This document shows, one piece after another, positions 9,554 to 17,549 of a stretch of DNA of 64,000 nucleotides. Origin of the DNA: Luteipulveratus mongoliensis. GTDB lineage: Bacteria; Actinomycetota; Actinomycetes; Actinomycetales; Dermatophilaceae. The translations under genes were made by a program, and so were the position numbers. The notes under the pieces are model-generated. The model was not told where the DNA came from. It did no database searches and was given only the letters and a program-made list of their open reading frames with translations. Positions within the stretch are counted from its first letter, which is position 1. Each line of letters starts with the position of its first letter. The stretch spans positions 3,782,001 through 3,846,000 of the forward strand of contig NZ_CP011112.1 in assembly GCF_001190945.1 (NCBI RefSeq). Direction: 5' to 3'.

Positions 9554-10726
9554 TCAGAGTTCAAAGCTGGTGACGGCGAGGTTGCGGATCGTGTGGGGCG
9601 CCTGCACTGAGACCTCGCCCCCGCCGGGCACGGCAACCACGAACTGCTCCGGTGCCTCGTCACCGAGCAGGTGGAGGAAGTCGGTGCCATTCGCGTGGGT
9701 GCTGACCACCCCTGGCGGGGTCTGGAGCCGGCTGGCGCGGGTGCCGTAGAGGGTGTGTCCATGGACCCGCAGCCAAGCGCCTACGGCGGCGAGCCGTTGA
9801 CGTTGCGGTTCGGGCACCTCGCCGTCGGCGGTCGGGCCGACGTTGAGCAACAGGTTCGCACCGGCGGCTGCCGCGCGCACCAGAACGCGGACCAAGTCCT
9901 CGGCGGACTTGTAGTCGTGATCCCACTGGTGGAAACCCCACGAGTCGTTGATGGTGAGGCAGGTTTCCAGTGGATTGTCGCCGGGCAGGGTCTCGTTGAA
10001 TCCGGACGTGTTGTTGCCGGGCAGGTCCTTCTCGAAGCCTTGGACATCCTCCCCGGGCTGTAGTTCCACGTGGCGGTTGTTCAGCACGACGGCGTCGGGC
10101 TGAAGCTGGTGGATCAACCCGTAGAGGTCTTCATAGCCGAAGGCACCACCTGGCTGGAACCAGTCGGCGTACTCGGGATCGTCAAAGGGCATCAACGGCC
10201 AGTCCCCGTCGAACCACACCTGCGCCAGTGGGCCGTAGCCCGTGCACAGCTCGCGGACCTGCCCGTGCAGAAATCCCACGTAGTCGTCCCAGGCCATGCC
10301 TGACGCCGTCCGCCGCGAAGCGCGGTAGGCGGGATGCGACCAGTCGATCAACGATACGTACACGCCGAGCTTCACCTCGTGCTTCGCGCAAGCCTCGGCT
10401 ACCTCGGCCAGCGCGTCGCGCTTGAACGGGGTATTCGTGCACTTGTACGGAGACAGCGCGGTGTCGTACATGCTGAACCCGTCGTGGTGCCGAGTCGAAT
10501 GAGTGAGGTAGCGCTGGCCCGCGTCGGCGGCGAGCCCGACCAGGTCGTCGGCGTCGAAACGCTCCGGGTTGAACTGCTCGGCCAGAGCCGAGTGATCCAA
10601 CGGCACCTTCCGCAGGTCGTACATCGACCACTCGCCGGCGCCCAGCACTGAGTAGCTGCCCCAGTTGACGAACATCCCGAACTTCGCGTCCTGGAACCAG
10701 CGAAGCCCGGACTCAGACACCTGCAT
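9554..10726 (-). CDS. alpha-L-fucosidase, GH29 family, cytoplasmic
   Basis: A 390-residue GH29-type (beta/alpha)8 hydrolase that would release terminal alpha-L-fucose or a related sugar. Visible family features are the N-terminal WFQDAKFGMFVNWGSYS, the HHDGF motif at 80-84 and the nucleophile segment WFDGDW at 171-176 (Asp 173 likely nucleophile). A short beta-sandwich-like C-terminal part follows. There is no signal peptide, so it should act on imported oligosaccharides. The ATG at 10726 has a GGTGGGAG ribosome-binding site; longer N-termini are not conserved. It diverges from the DUF4838 gene, and the intergenic region carries two copies of the putative GntR operator (10751 and 10848). Other GH29-like specificities are possible. 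Confidence 0.85.
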   Translation of the reverse strand: MQVSESGLRWFQDAKFGMFVNWGSYSVLGAGEWSMYDLRKVPLDHSALAEQFNPERFDADDLVGLAADAGQRYLTHSTRHHDGFSMYDTALSPYKCTNTPFKRDALAEVAEACAKHEVKLGVYVSLIDWSHPAYRASRRTASGMAWDDYVGFLHGQVRELCTGYGPLAQVWFDGDWPLMPFDDPEYADWFQPGGAFGYEDLYGLIHQLQPDAVVLNNRHVELQPGEDVQGFEKDLPGNNTSGFNETLPGDNPLETCLTINDSWGFHQWDHDYKSAEDLVRVLVRAAAAGANLLLNVGPTADGEVPEPQRQRLAAVGAWLRVHGHTLYGTRASRLQTPPGVVSTHANGTDFLHLLGDEAPEQFVVAVPGGGEVSVQAPHTIRNLAVTSFEL

Positions 10727-10750
10727 GGATGCTCCCACCACAGATCGACA

Positions 10751-10765
10751 ATTGGTATTGCCAAT
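10751..10765. promoter_or_regulatory. putative GntR/FadR-type operator, copy 1
   Basis: ATTGGTATTGCCAAT: arms ATTGG and CCAAT are perfect inverted repeats about a 5-bp centre. It lies 24 bp upstream of the fucosidase start and matches the ATTGGTNNNACCAAT form bound by PdhR/LldR-like FadR-subfamily regulators. It is the first of four copies in the locus. Confidence 0.65.
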
Positions 10766-10847
10766 CTGGCACGCGATAGGGCGCGCTCGCAACTCCATGT
10801 CTCTTGACAGGCCCAAGACGCCTCTGCTTCACTCGCCAGCGAGTCTG

Positions 10848-10862
10848 ATTGGTAGGGCCATT
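10848..10862. promoter_or_regulatory. putative GntR/FadR-type operator, copy 2
   Basis: ATTGGTAGGGCCATT, one mismatch from perfect arms. It lies 25 bp before the DUF4838 gene start, where a bound repressor would block promoter clearance. It shares the TGGTAGG core with copy 4. Confidence 0.6.
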
Positions 10863-10887
10863 TGGGGCAGGGCGCCAGAGGAGACAG

Positions 10888-13152
10888 ATGATGACGAGCA
10901 CCGATTCCTTCTCGAGCAACAACGCCAGTGGCGTGACGCGCAGGCGATTCCTGTCCGGTGCGACCGGTCTTGCGGTGACCGCGGCCGGGGCGACCCTCGA
11001 GCCGCAGACTGCCGCGGCCGCTGTGTCCCCTGCAAGACGGCCGATCCGGCTCGCGCGGAAGGGGCGTACGGCGTACCGCATCTATCACGGGGCCGCCGAA
11101 GGCCTGGTGGTGCGCCAAGCCGCTGAGGAGCTGGCGTCGTATCTGCATGGCATTACCTCGGCCACCTTCGACATCGTGTCGGCGGACGAACCGCCCGCGG
11201 ACACCTCGACCTTGCTGGTGGTGGGTCGGGCGAACCCGCTGACCACGGCGACCAGGATCGATTTCACTGGTCTGGGCGAGGACGGCTTCGCGCTGCGGAC
11301 GACCGGGTCGACGGTGTTCATCGCCGGGGCCCATCCTCGCGGGACGCTGTACGGGGCGTACTGGGTGCTTGACCGGCTGCTCGGCGTCCGCTGGTTCGCC
11401 GCCGACGCCACGACAATCCCGCACGCCGTGACCCTCGACGTGGCGTCCGACAAGCTGAACGGCGATCACGTACCCCGATTCCGCTATCGCCAGATCCTGG
11501 CGGGTAGCGGTAGCGACCCTGCTTACCGTCAGCACAATCTCCTCAACGGAGCCCGTGGCTGGGACGACGGGCAGATCGACGCGCCACCCGCGCCGGCGTC
11601 GATCAACACCTGGTCGCCCTATTGGCCGGCGGACCCGTTCGGCGGCAACTTCCATGTGATGGTTCCGGATCAGAGCCTCTGGGCCGGCGGCCAGCTGCAG
11701 TGCATGGCCCCCAAGACGCGGTCGATGGCCGCGGACTCCTTGATCAAGACGCTGAAGGAGCGGATGGCCCGTGGCGAGGATCCCTCCTTCGGTTTCGAGC
11801 AGCAGGACGCAGGCTGGACGCCGGACGCGGCCAGCCGGGCGTTCGCGGACCAGCATGGTGGCGCGTTGTCCGCGCCGGTCCTCGACCTGGTCAACGACGT
11901 GGTATCTCGCGTTCGCAAGCAGGTCCCGCAGGCTCGGCTCAGCACGCAGGCCTACCTGTTCAGCTTTCCCCCGCCGACCGGGATCGCCCCGGCGGACGGC
12001 GTTGTCATGACCATCGCACCCATCGAGGCGAACTTCGCCGAGTCGCACTTCACCGGGAGCAACCAGAAGAGCGGCGGCCACATCCGGGACTGGTGCGGGA
12101 TCGCCAAGGACGTCGTCCTTTGGGACTACGTCACCAACTTCTCCTGCTACATCCAGCCCTTCCCTGACTGGTGGACGGTCGCCGACAGCATCAGGGGGCT
12201 GGCAAGATATCCGGCCGCGCAGGGGTACCTCGGTCAGTCGGCGTGGGACGCCCGCGGCTCCGAGTTCGTGAACCTCCGTGTGTGGGTTCTCAGTCGGCTG
12301 CTGTGGGAGCCCCATCTCGACGTCGATCCGCTGATCAGGGAGTTCCTCAAGGGCTACTACGGGCCGGCGAGCTCCCTCATCTACCTATACATGCGGTTGA
12401 TGAGGGAATCAGTCAATCGGAGCAAGAGCGGCCTGACCTTGTACGACTCGGTCAAGGCGGAGTTCCTGAACTTCGACACGATGCGGCACGCCGACGTCCT
12501 GATGGCGCGCGCTTCCGACACCGTCCGGAGGCATCCCGATTTCGCCAAGCGCGTGCAGGCACTCCGGCTGGGGGTGGACTACGTGGTCCTGATGCGCAGC
12601 AACGAGTACCTGCGGATCGCGGCGGAGCGCGGGATCGACTGGGATCCCGATCGCGACAACAGGCTCGAGCGGTTCAAGGCCGAGATCAGTGCGGCCGGTC
12701 TCACCAGGTACCGGGAGGGCCGCGGGACACCCGAGGAGCTCCTGACCCTGGTCACCAACATGTCGGCACCCGCGGACCCGAGCATCATCAACGACGACAG
12801 CAGCCAGATCACCTACACCGGGGCTTGGCAGGTCAGCGCCGGACGATCCCTCGGCGACCACAACGACGACGTGCATTACACGCTGACCACCGGCGACAGC
12901 GCAACGATCACGTTCACGGGGACCGGGATCGACTACTACGCACCGAAGCATGACGACACGTCCTCCGCGCAGGTCACGCTCGACGGCGTCGACAAGGGCG
13001 AGTACGCTGCGCGGAGCTCCGACGGCACCTACCAGCCGCGGACCGTCATCTACGGCGTTCGCAACCTGCCGGCGGGGCAGCACACGCTGGCCGTGGCCAA
13101 CGTGGGCAATGCGGCCTTTTTCACCGTCGACGGCTTCAAGATCATCACCTAG
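10888..13152 (+). CDS. Tat-exported DUF4838 protein with C-terminal carbohydrate-binding-like domain
   Basis: A roughly 754-residue secreted protein. The N-terminus has a twin-arginine signal (TRRRFLSGATGLAVTAAG). Then comes a GH20/alpha-glucuronidase-like N-terminal module (ELASYLHGITSATFDI, LLVVGRAN, GTLYGAYWVLDRLLGVRWFA), a DUF4838 catalytic-type domain (ARLSTQAYLFSFPP, VMTIAPIEANF, LWDYVTNFSCYIQPFPDW), and from about residue 640 a beta-sandwich resembling a galactose-binding/X2-type domain (ITFTGTGIDYYAPKHDD). DUF4838 proteins occur in polysaccharide-use loci and are probable glycosidases of unsettled specificity. Two adjacent ATGs (10888, 10891) follow AGGAG at 4 and 7 nt; the second is equally possible. 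It diverges from the GH29 gene. Confidence 0.75.
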   Translation: MMTSTDSFSSNNASGVTRRRFLSGATGLAVTAAGATLEPQTAAAAVSPARRPIRLARKGRTAYRIYHGAAEGLVVRQAAEELASYLHGITSATFDIVSADEPPADTSTLLVVGRANPLTTATRIDFTGLGEDGFALRTTGSTVFIAGAHPRGTLYGAYWVLDRLLGVRWFAADATTIPHAVTLDVASDKLNGDHVPRFRYRQILAGSGSDPAYRQHNLLNGARGWDDGQIDAPPAPASINTWSPYWPADPFGGNFHVMVPDQSLWAGGQLQCMAPKTRSMAADSLIKTLKERMARGEDPSFGFEQQDAGWTPDAASRAFADQHGGALSAPVLDLVNDVVSRVRKQVPQARLSTQAYLFSFPPPTGIAPADGVVMTIAPIEANFAESHFTGSNQKSGGHIRDWCGIAKDVVLWDYVTNFSCYIQPFPDWWTVADSIRGLARYPAAQGYLGQSAWDARGSEFVNLRVWVLSRLLWEPHLDVDPLIREFLKGYYGPASSLIYLYMRLMRESVNRSKSGLTLYDSVKAEFLNFDTMRHADVLMARASDTVRRHPDFAKRVQALRLGVDYVVLMRSNEYLRIAAERGIDWDPDRDNRLERFKAEISAAGLTRYREGRGTPEELLTLVTNMSAPADPSIINDDSSQITYTGAWQVSAGRSLGDHNDDVHYTLTTGDSATITFTGTGIDYYAPKHDDTSSAQVTLDGVDKGEYAARSSDGTYQPRTVIYGVRNLPAGQHTLAVANVGNAAFFTVDGFKIIT

Positions 13153-13189
13153 CGCACTCGCGGCACCGGCCCAGCGCCTGCTGCCTGCG

Positions 13190-13846
13190 TCACAGGATGC
13201 CGTGGCGTCGCCAGACGGCCCGCAGGCCGTCGCCGGCGAGCAGTTCGTGGAGCACACGCCTCTCGGCGACTGCCCGCGCACGGGCGCGTTCGAGTACCTC
13301 GTGCTCGGCTCCCTGGGGAATCACCACGATGCCGTCGTCGTCAGCCAGGAGCAGATCTCCTGGCTGCACAGTGACGCCGTCCAGGATGACGGGCTCCGCC
13401 TGGGCGACCACGCGCATCCGGGCGCGATAGTCGATCGGTCGGTTGCCACGGGTGAATGCGGGAAAGCCCAGGTCTGCGATCTTGGGGGTGTCGCGCAGAC
13501 ATCCGTCAGTGATGACGCCGCTCGCGCCGCGGCCGATAGCGGCTGCGCTAAACAGCTCGCCCCAGAAGGCCGATCGACTGCTGTTGCCCGTGGCAACCAC
13601 GGCGACGGAGCCTGCCTGTAGCTCGTCGATGAAGTCGATCGCCTCGTCGTAGGGGTTCTCCGAATCGAGTGTCGTGGGAGCGAACTGAACAGTGGCGGCA
13701 CGACCGAAGACGCGCATCCCCGGCACGACTGGGCGGATGGCTGGGGAAAGCACCTGATGGCGGCGGCCGACGGCGTCGAGGGCATCCGACAGGATCGCCG
13801 ACGTGAGCCGCTCGTCGCCCGGCTCTGCCACGAACCCGGTGGTCAT
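13190..13846 (-). CDS. RraA-family aldolase/decarboxylase-like protein
   Basis: A 218-residue RraA-fold protein. The family includes 4-hydroxy-4-methyl-2-oxoglutarate aldolases and oxaloacetate decarboxylases as well as the RNase E inhibitor RraA. Key features are GELFSAAA at 96-103 (substrate loop) and DGCLRD at 114-119, where Arg 118 and Asp 119 are the expected substrate and metal-binding residues. It overlaps the enolase-superfamily gene by 4 bp, so a 2-keto-3-deoxy sugar acid made by that enzyme is a reasonable substrate. That assignment is inference; a regulatory RraA role is less likely given the neighbours. Confidence 0.8.
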   Translation of the reverse strand: MTTGFVAEPGDERLTSAILSDALDAVGRRHQVLSPAIRPVVPGMRVFGRAATVQFAPTTLDSENPYDEAIDFIDELQAGSVAVVATGNSSRSAFWGELFSAAAIGRGASGVITDGCLRDTPKIADLGFPAFTRGNRPIDYRARMRVVAQAEPVILDGVTVQPGDLLLADDDGIVVIPQGAEHEVLERARARAVAERRVLHELLAGDGLRAVWRRHGIL

Positions 13847-15054
13847 CCGGCCAGCTCCTGCGCTGGGCCGATCACATGGCCGTTGCCCGGCTGGAAGGGG
13901 AACCGCCGCTCGACGTCCTCGGCGAGGCGTACGCCGAAGCCCGGTGCAGCTGGGACCAGCAGGTGCCCGTCGATCAGCTGCGGAGGCGCGATGATCAGCG
14001 CGTCGCGCAGCGGGTTGTCCAGCGTGCAGTACTCGAACAGTCGCACCTTCGGATGACTTGCGCAGACGTGCAGATTGGCCATCAGTGTGACCCCGCTGCC
14101 CCAGACATGGGGCACGCAGGCCAGCCCGTGCGACGCCGCGAGATCGGCAACCCTGGCGAACGCGGACGGCCCGCCGACGAAGGAGACGTCCGGCTGGACG
14201 ATATCGACTCCGCCCGCGCCGATCAGTGTCTCGTAGTCATGAACGGTGCCGTGCGACTCGACCCCGGAAACCGGTACGTCTAGCGCTCTCCTGACCTCGG
14301 CGTAGCCGGCGACGTCCTCGGCATGGCAGGGCTCCTCGTACCACCGGGCATCCAGCTCGGCGCACACGGCGCCGACCCGGATCGCATCCGGGATAGACCA
14401 TGGCTCGGCAGCACAGCCCTGCACCGCGTCGAGAACGAAGCGCGTGCCGGCCGGAAGGCGCGGCACGACATGCCGCATCAGCTCAATGGTGGTGTCGGGA
14501 TCACGCATCGCGCGGAACTTCACCGTGCGCAGCCCGCGGCGCACCTGCTCCAGGGCCCAGTCGGCCACCTGTTCGAACGTGGTCCCGAGCCCGCCACTGG
14601 CATAGACCTCGATCCGATCCTGCCGCTGTCCTCCAAGCAACTCGTAGGCCGGCAGGCCGAGGCGGTTGCCAACGGCATCGAGGCAGGCCGCCTCGATGGC
14701 CCCGATAGTGCCGCTCGCGATCCCACCCCTAGCCCAGAACGCGGTTCGGGCGCGTAGGTGATCGCCCACCAGTAGCGGGTCTGGGAAGCGCTGACCTTCG
14801 ATGTACGGGCGCAGCGCGTCCAGGATGCCCGGGACCGCGGGCGTGGCCATGATGCCGGCGCCGACCTCGCCGAGGCCCGTGCTGCCGTCCGTCAAGGTGA
14901 CCTCGACGAGGGCCGCGTCCCAGGAGCGGATCACCCCGCCCACCCAGGTCAGCTCGGCGCCAGGCGGGTAGACCGCCGAGAGCAGCACAGGACGCACCGC
15001 CGCGATCGTGAGCCGACGGTCTGTCAATGCTGCTGCGTTGGCGGTCATGGTCAC
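13843..15054 (-). CDS. mandelate racemase/enolase-superfamily protein, probable sugar-acid dehydratase
   Basis: A 403-residue enolase-superfamily protein with the N-terminal capping domain and C-terminal barrel. Metal ligands look intact: Asp 209 (VLDAVQG), Glu 240/241 (WYEEP) and Glu 266 (SGVESHG). A general-base His 316 lies in CVPHVWGSG with an Asp in QPDVSF. The strand-2 motif is Lys-Phe-Arg (179-181) rather than the usual Lys-x-Lys. The His places it nearest the mandelate racemase subgroup, many members of which dehydrate aldonic acids such as fuconate, rhamnonate or galactonate. First gene of a two-gene operon with the RraA-type aldolase; operator copy 3 lies 22 bp before the start. Confidence 0.85.
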   Translation of the reverse strand: MTMTANAAALTDRRLTIAAVRPVLLSAVYPPGAELTWVGGVIRSWDAALVEVTLTDGSTGLGEVGAGIMATPAVPGILDALRPYIEGQRFPDPLLVGDHLRARTAFWARGGIASGTIGAIEAACLDAVGNRLGLPAYELLGGQRQDRIEVYASGGLGTTFEQVADWALEQVRRGLRTVKFRAMRDPDTTIELMRHVVPRLPAGTRFVLDAVQGCAAEPWSIPDAIRVGAVCAELDARWYEEPCHAEDVAGYAEVRRALDVPVSGVESHGTVHDYETLIGAGGVDIVQPDVSFVGGPSAFARVADLAASHGLACVPHVWGSGVTLMANLHVCASHPKVRLFEYCTLDNPLRDALIIAPPQLIDGHLLVPAAPGFGVRLAEDVERRFPFQPGNGHVIGPAQELAG

Positions 15055-15075
15055 GTCGCTCCTGAGGCGGCAATC

Positions 15076-15090
15076 ATTGGAAGGACCAAT
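15076..15090. promoter_or_regulatory. putative GntR/FadR-type operator, copy 3
   Basis: ATTGGAAGGACCAAT, perfect ATTGG/CCAAT arms. It lies immediately upstream of the enolase-superfamily gene start on the minus strand, in the region shared with the divergent gntR gene. Confidence 0.65.
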
Positions 15091-15172
15091 GTGTCACATG
15101 CAAGCCAGTCCCGCCAGGCGAGGTACGCTATTTCCTGCGCTTCTTGAGCACCCCGCTCACGAGTGGCAGAAG

Positions 15173-15187
15173 ATTGGTAGGACCAGC
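15173..15187. promoter_or_regulatory. putative GntR/FadR-type operator, copy 4
   Basis: ATTGGTAGGACCAGC contains the perfect TGGT-AGG-ACCA core. It sits about 128 bp upstream of the gntR start and 97 bp from copy 3, so the pair could support repression of both divergent promoters. Confidence 0.6.
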
Positions 15188-15315
15188 GACCTGGCCTCTG
15201 GTTCGCGCGATCCAGCCTTTGGTGAGTGGCGAGCCTCCGGTGAGCCTGTCGGAGGGGGGAGGACAATAGTCCGACGTGGCCCACCACCCGGATCGACGAC
15301 CACAGAGTAGGGGCG

Positions 15316-16068
15316 ATGACCAAAGCAGATGAAGGCGCCGGACCCGACCCGAGTGCGGGTCCGCACCAGCCACGGCTGACCGGCAAGACGGAGGATGCGA
15401 TCAATCGCATCCAGGCCATGCTCCTGTCCGGTGAACTCGGCCCCGGCGACAGGCTGCCGACCGAGCGGGAGCTGTCGACCCGGTTCTGGATGTCCCGCAA
15501 CTGCGTGCGCGAGGCGGTGCGGACTCTGTCGTCGATGGGTGTCCTGGAGTCCCGAGTGGGTGCAGGTACGTACGTCACGGATCTACAGCCGCAGGTGTTG
15601 CTCGATGGTTCCTCGTTCGTGCTCGAACTCCTGCGGCATCGCAACGTCTGGGAGGTCATGGAGACCCGCCGGGTGCTCGATGCGTTGGCTGCGAGTAAGG
15701 CGGCCGGCAGAATTACCGCTGAGCAGCTCTCCGAGCTGCGAGAGCTGATGGCCACGATGGACTCGGCCCTGGACCTCGATGAACGCATCGCCGCCGACCT
15801 CGCGTTCCACCGCCTGATCGCCGACGCTGGCGGCAACCAGGTGCTGGCGGCCGTTCTACGCACCGTGGCTGGTGGTACCACTGCCGCGCGGAAGCGTCGA
15901 GGGCTGACTGACGCACACGCGATGGAGCGCATGCACGCCGAGCACCTGCTCATCTACCGCGCCCTGGAGCGCGGCGACGCTGATCTCGCCGCAACTGCCG
16001 CTGCAGCACACGTCGCCGGAGTCGAGGCATGGCTCCTGGACACCGACGACTCCCCAGCCGATCAGTGA
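15316..16068 (+). CDS. GntR-family transcriptional regulator, FadR subfamily (FCD domain)
   Basis: A 250-residue regulator. The winged helix-turn-helix spans about residues 25-90 (AINRIQAMLLSGELGPGDRLPTERELSTRF, then NCVREAVRTLSSMGVLESRVGAGTYV), followed by an all-helical FCD ligand domain (ETRRVLDALAASKA, ADLAFHRLIADAGGN, AEHLLIYRALERGD) that normally binds a carboxylated metabolite through a metal. The FadR subfamily recognises TGGTNNNACCA-like sites, which fits the four repeats around this locus. It diverges from the enolase/RraA operon. The natural inducer is likely an intermediate of the sugar-acid pathway encoded next to it (inference). Confidence 0.9.
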   Translation: MTKADEGAGPDPSAGPHQPRLTGKTEDAINRIQAMLLSGELGPGDRLPTERELSTRFWMSRNCVREAVRTLSSMGVLESRVGAGTYVTDLQPQVLLDGSSFVLELLRHRNVWEVMETRRVLDALAASKAAGRITAEQLSELRELMATMDSALDLDERIAADLAFHRLIADAGGNQVLAAVLRTVAGGTTAARKRRGLTDAHAMERMHAEHLLIYRALERGDADLAATAAAAHVAGVEAWLLDTDDSPADQ

Positions 16069-16188
16069 CGGCCGTAGATCTGGATCTCGGACATGTTGTG
16101 CTCGGTATTCGCTGTGTCGCCTGCCATCCGCGGAGATGGGCATCTTCCCTCACAGCTGAGGAGCTCTGCTCCGTGATTCTGCGCCGAT

Positions 16189-17022
16189 ATGCCTGAGGGC
16201 GATGTCCTGCTGCGCACCGCGCGGCGGCTCCACCACGCTCTCGTCGATGAGCCACTGGTCGTCGCTGACCTGCGGTGGTCCGGGCTGTCCGAGCTCGACC
16301 TGACCGGCCGGCGTACGACTGAGGTCATCAGCCGAGGCAAGCATCTGCTGCACCGGCTCGAGGGTGGCGCCACCATCCACAGCCATCTGCGCATGGAAGG
16401 CCACTGGTGGGTGGAGCGTCGGGACCAGGTCCGGCCAGGTGTCTTGCGCTCCCCCGACCTGCGGGCCGCGCTGGCCACCACTGAGTGGGCGGCACTCGGT
16501 TGGCAGCTCGGCATGCTGGATGTCGTTGACACTGCTCAGGAGTCGACCGTCGTCGGCCATCTCGGTCCAGATCTGCTCGGTCCGGACTGGCAGGAGTCTG
16601 TCGCCGTCGACAACCTGCACCGGTCCGCGCAATCCCTCGGCGCTGCTTTGCTGGACCAGCGCAACCTGGCCGGTCTCGGCACGATCTACGCCTCGGAGTC
16701 CCTGTTCGTGCAACGACTCTCGCCGTGGCAGCCGGCGAGCGCAGTCAGCGAGGACGCCCTGCAGCTCCTCGTCCGACGCGCGCAGCGGCTGCTGAAGCAC
16801 GGTGCCGAGGTCGGTCGGCCGAGCATCACCGGCGACCCGCGCGAACCGACCTATGTGCACGCCCGCAGCGGTCGCCCGTGCCGACGGTGCGGTGGACCGG
16901 TCAGGGTGTCAGCGATCGGGACGGCGCCACGAGAGCGACCGATGTTCTACTGCCCCCAGTGTCAGGGCGGACTCGGCCCGGACGATGACGGACGGCCGCA
17001 GCGACCACTCGGCGCGCGGTGA
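16189..17022 (+). CDS. Fpg/Nei-family DNA glycosylase (Nei2-type endonuclease VIII)
   Basis: A 277-residue bifunctional glycosylase/AP lyase for oxidised pyrimidines. The N-terminal MPEGD provides the catalytic Pro 2 and Glu 3, which requires the start at 16189. Further family features are the SRGKHLL lysine segment, the helix-two-turn-helix region (LLDQRNLAGLGTIYASESLF) and a C-terminal zinc finger with Cys-Arg-Arg-Cys and Cys-Pro-Gln-Cys pairs (about residues 235-262). In mycobacteria a nei gene directly follows lhr; here the carbohydrate locus separates them. Confidence 0.9.
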   Translation: MPEGDVLLRTARRLHHALVDEPLVVADLRWSGLSELDLTGRRTTEVISRGKHLLHRLEGGATIHSHLRMEGHWWVERRDQVRPGVLRSPDLRAALATTEWAALGWQLGMLDVVDTAQESTVVGHLGPDLLGPDWQESVAVDNLHRSAQSLGAALLDQRNLAGLGTIYASESLFVQRLSPWQPASAVSEDALQLLVRRAQRLLKHGAEVGRPSITGDPREPTYVHARSGRPCRRCGGPVRVSAIGTAPRERPMFYCPQCQGGLGPDDDGRPQRPLGAR

Positions 17023-17035
17023 CTGCGGGGTTGGC

Positions 17036-17341
17036 TCAGGCAGCAGACGAGACGACGGCAGGTGCGGCGTTGGCCGGCACCGGCAGACGAACCGGCTGCG
17101 ACAGGGCCTCGGACACGGCGACCTTCTCGGTCACCAGCATCAGTGTCTCGGAGAGCTGCAGGCCGAGGGCGGCGCAGATCGCGGCCAACAGCTCGGACGA
17201 GGCTTCCTTCTCGCCACGCTCGAGCTCGCTGAGATAACCCAGCGAGACCTTGGCTGAGGCCGACACGTCACGCAACGTGCGGCCCTGAGTCTGGCGCTGC
17301 TCACGGAGCACGTCGCCGAGCTCACGGCGAAGCAAGATCAT
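17036..17341 (-). CDS. clgR: XRE-family regulator, ClgR-like
   Basis: A 101-residue protein with an N-terminal helix-turn-helix of the Cro/CI type ([58 protein letters not shown]) and a short C-terminal tail ending in Ala residues. ClgR activates clp protease genes and other stress genes in actinobacteria, and its C-terminal AA is a degradation signal for Clp proteases. The ATG at 17341 has a strong GAGGAGG 7 nt upstream. In other actinobacteria clgR is close to pgsA/cinA; here three unrelated genes lie between clgR and cinA. Confidence 0.85.
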   Translation of the reverse strand: MILLRRELGDVLREQRQTQGRTLRDVSASAKVSLGYLSELERGEKEASSELLAAICAALGLQLSETLMLVTEKVAVSEALSQPVRLPVPANAAPAVVSSAA

Positions 17342-17509
17342 GGCGTCCTCCTCAGGATCTCGATGTCGGCCTACCGAAGATGGGTCCACCGTACCTCTCC
17401 CCACGGACGGCAGTCCGAAGAGAGGTCCGGTTCTCCGGCGACAACGTCATGGGTCGGGTCCCGTGTTCCCTGTTCGGACCACCTGTCGCGGATGCGGCCG
17501 AGGCGCGCT

Positions 17510-17525
17510 AATCTGATATCAGATT
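17510..17525. promoter_or_regulatory. perfect 16-bp palindrome upstream of the SPFH gene (putative operator)
   Basis: AATCTGATATCAGATT is fully self-complementary and ends 24 bp before the SPFH start codon, so a protein bound there would cover the promoter. The ribbon-helix-helix protein encoded just after the SPFH gene is the obvious candidate ligand. Confidence 0.6.
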
Positions 17526-17549
17526 GCTATCACCTATCGAGGGGAAGCC

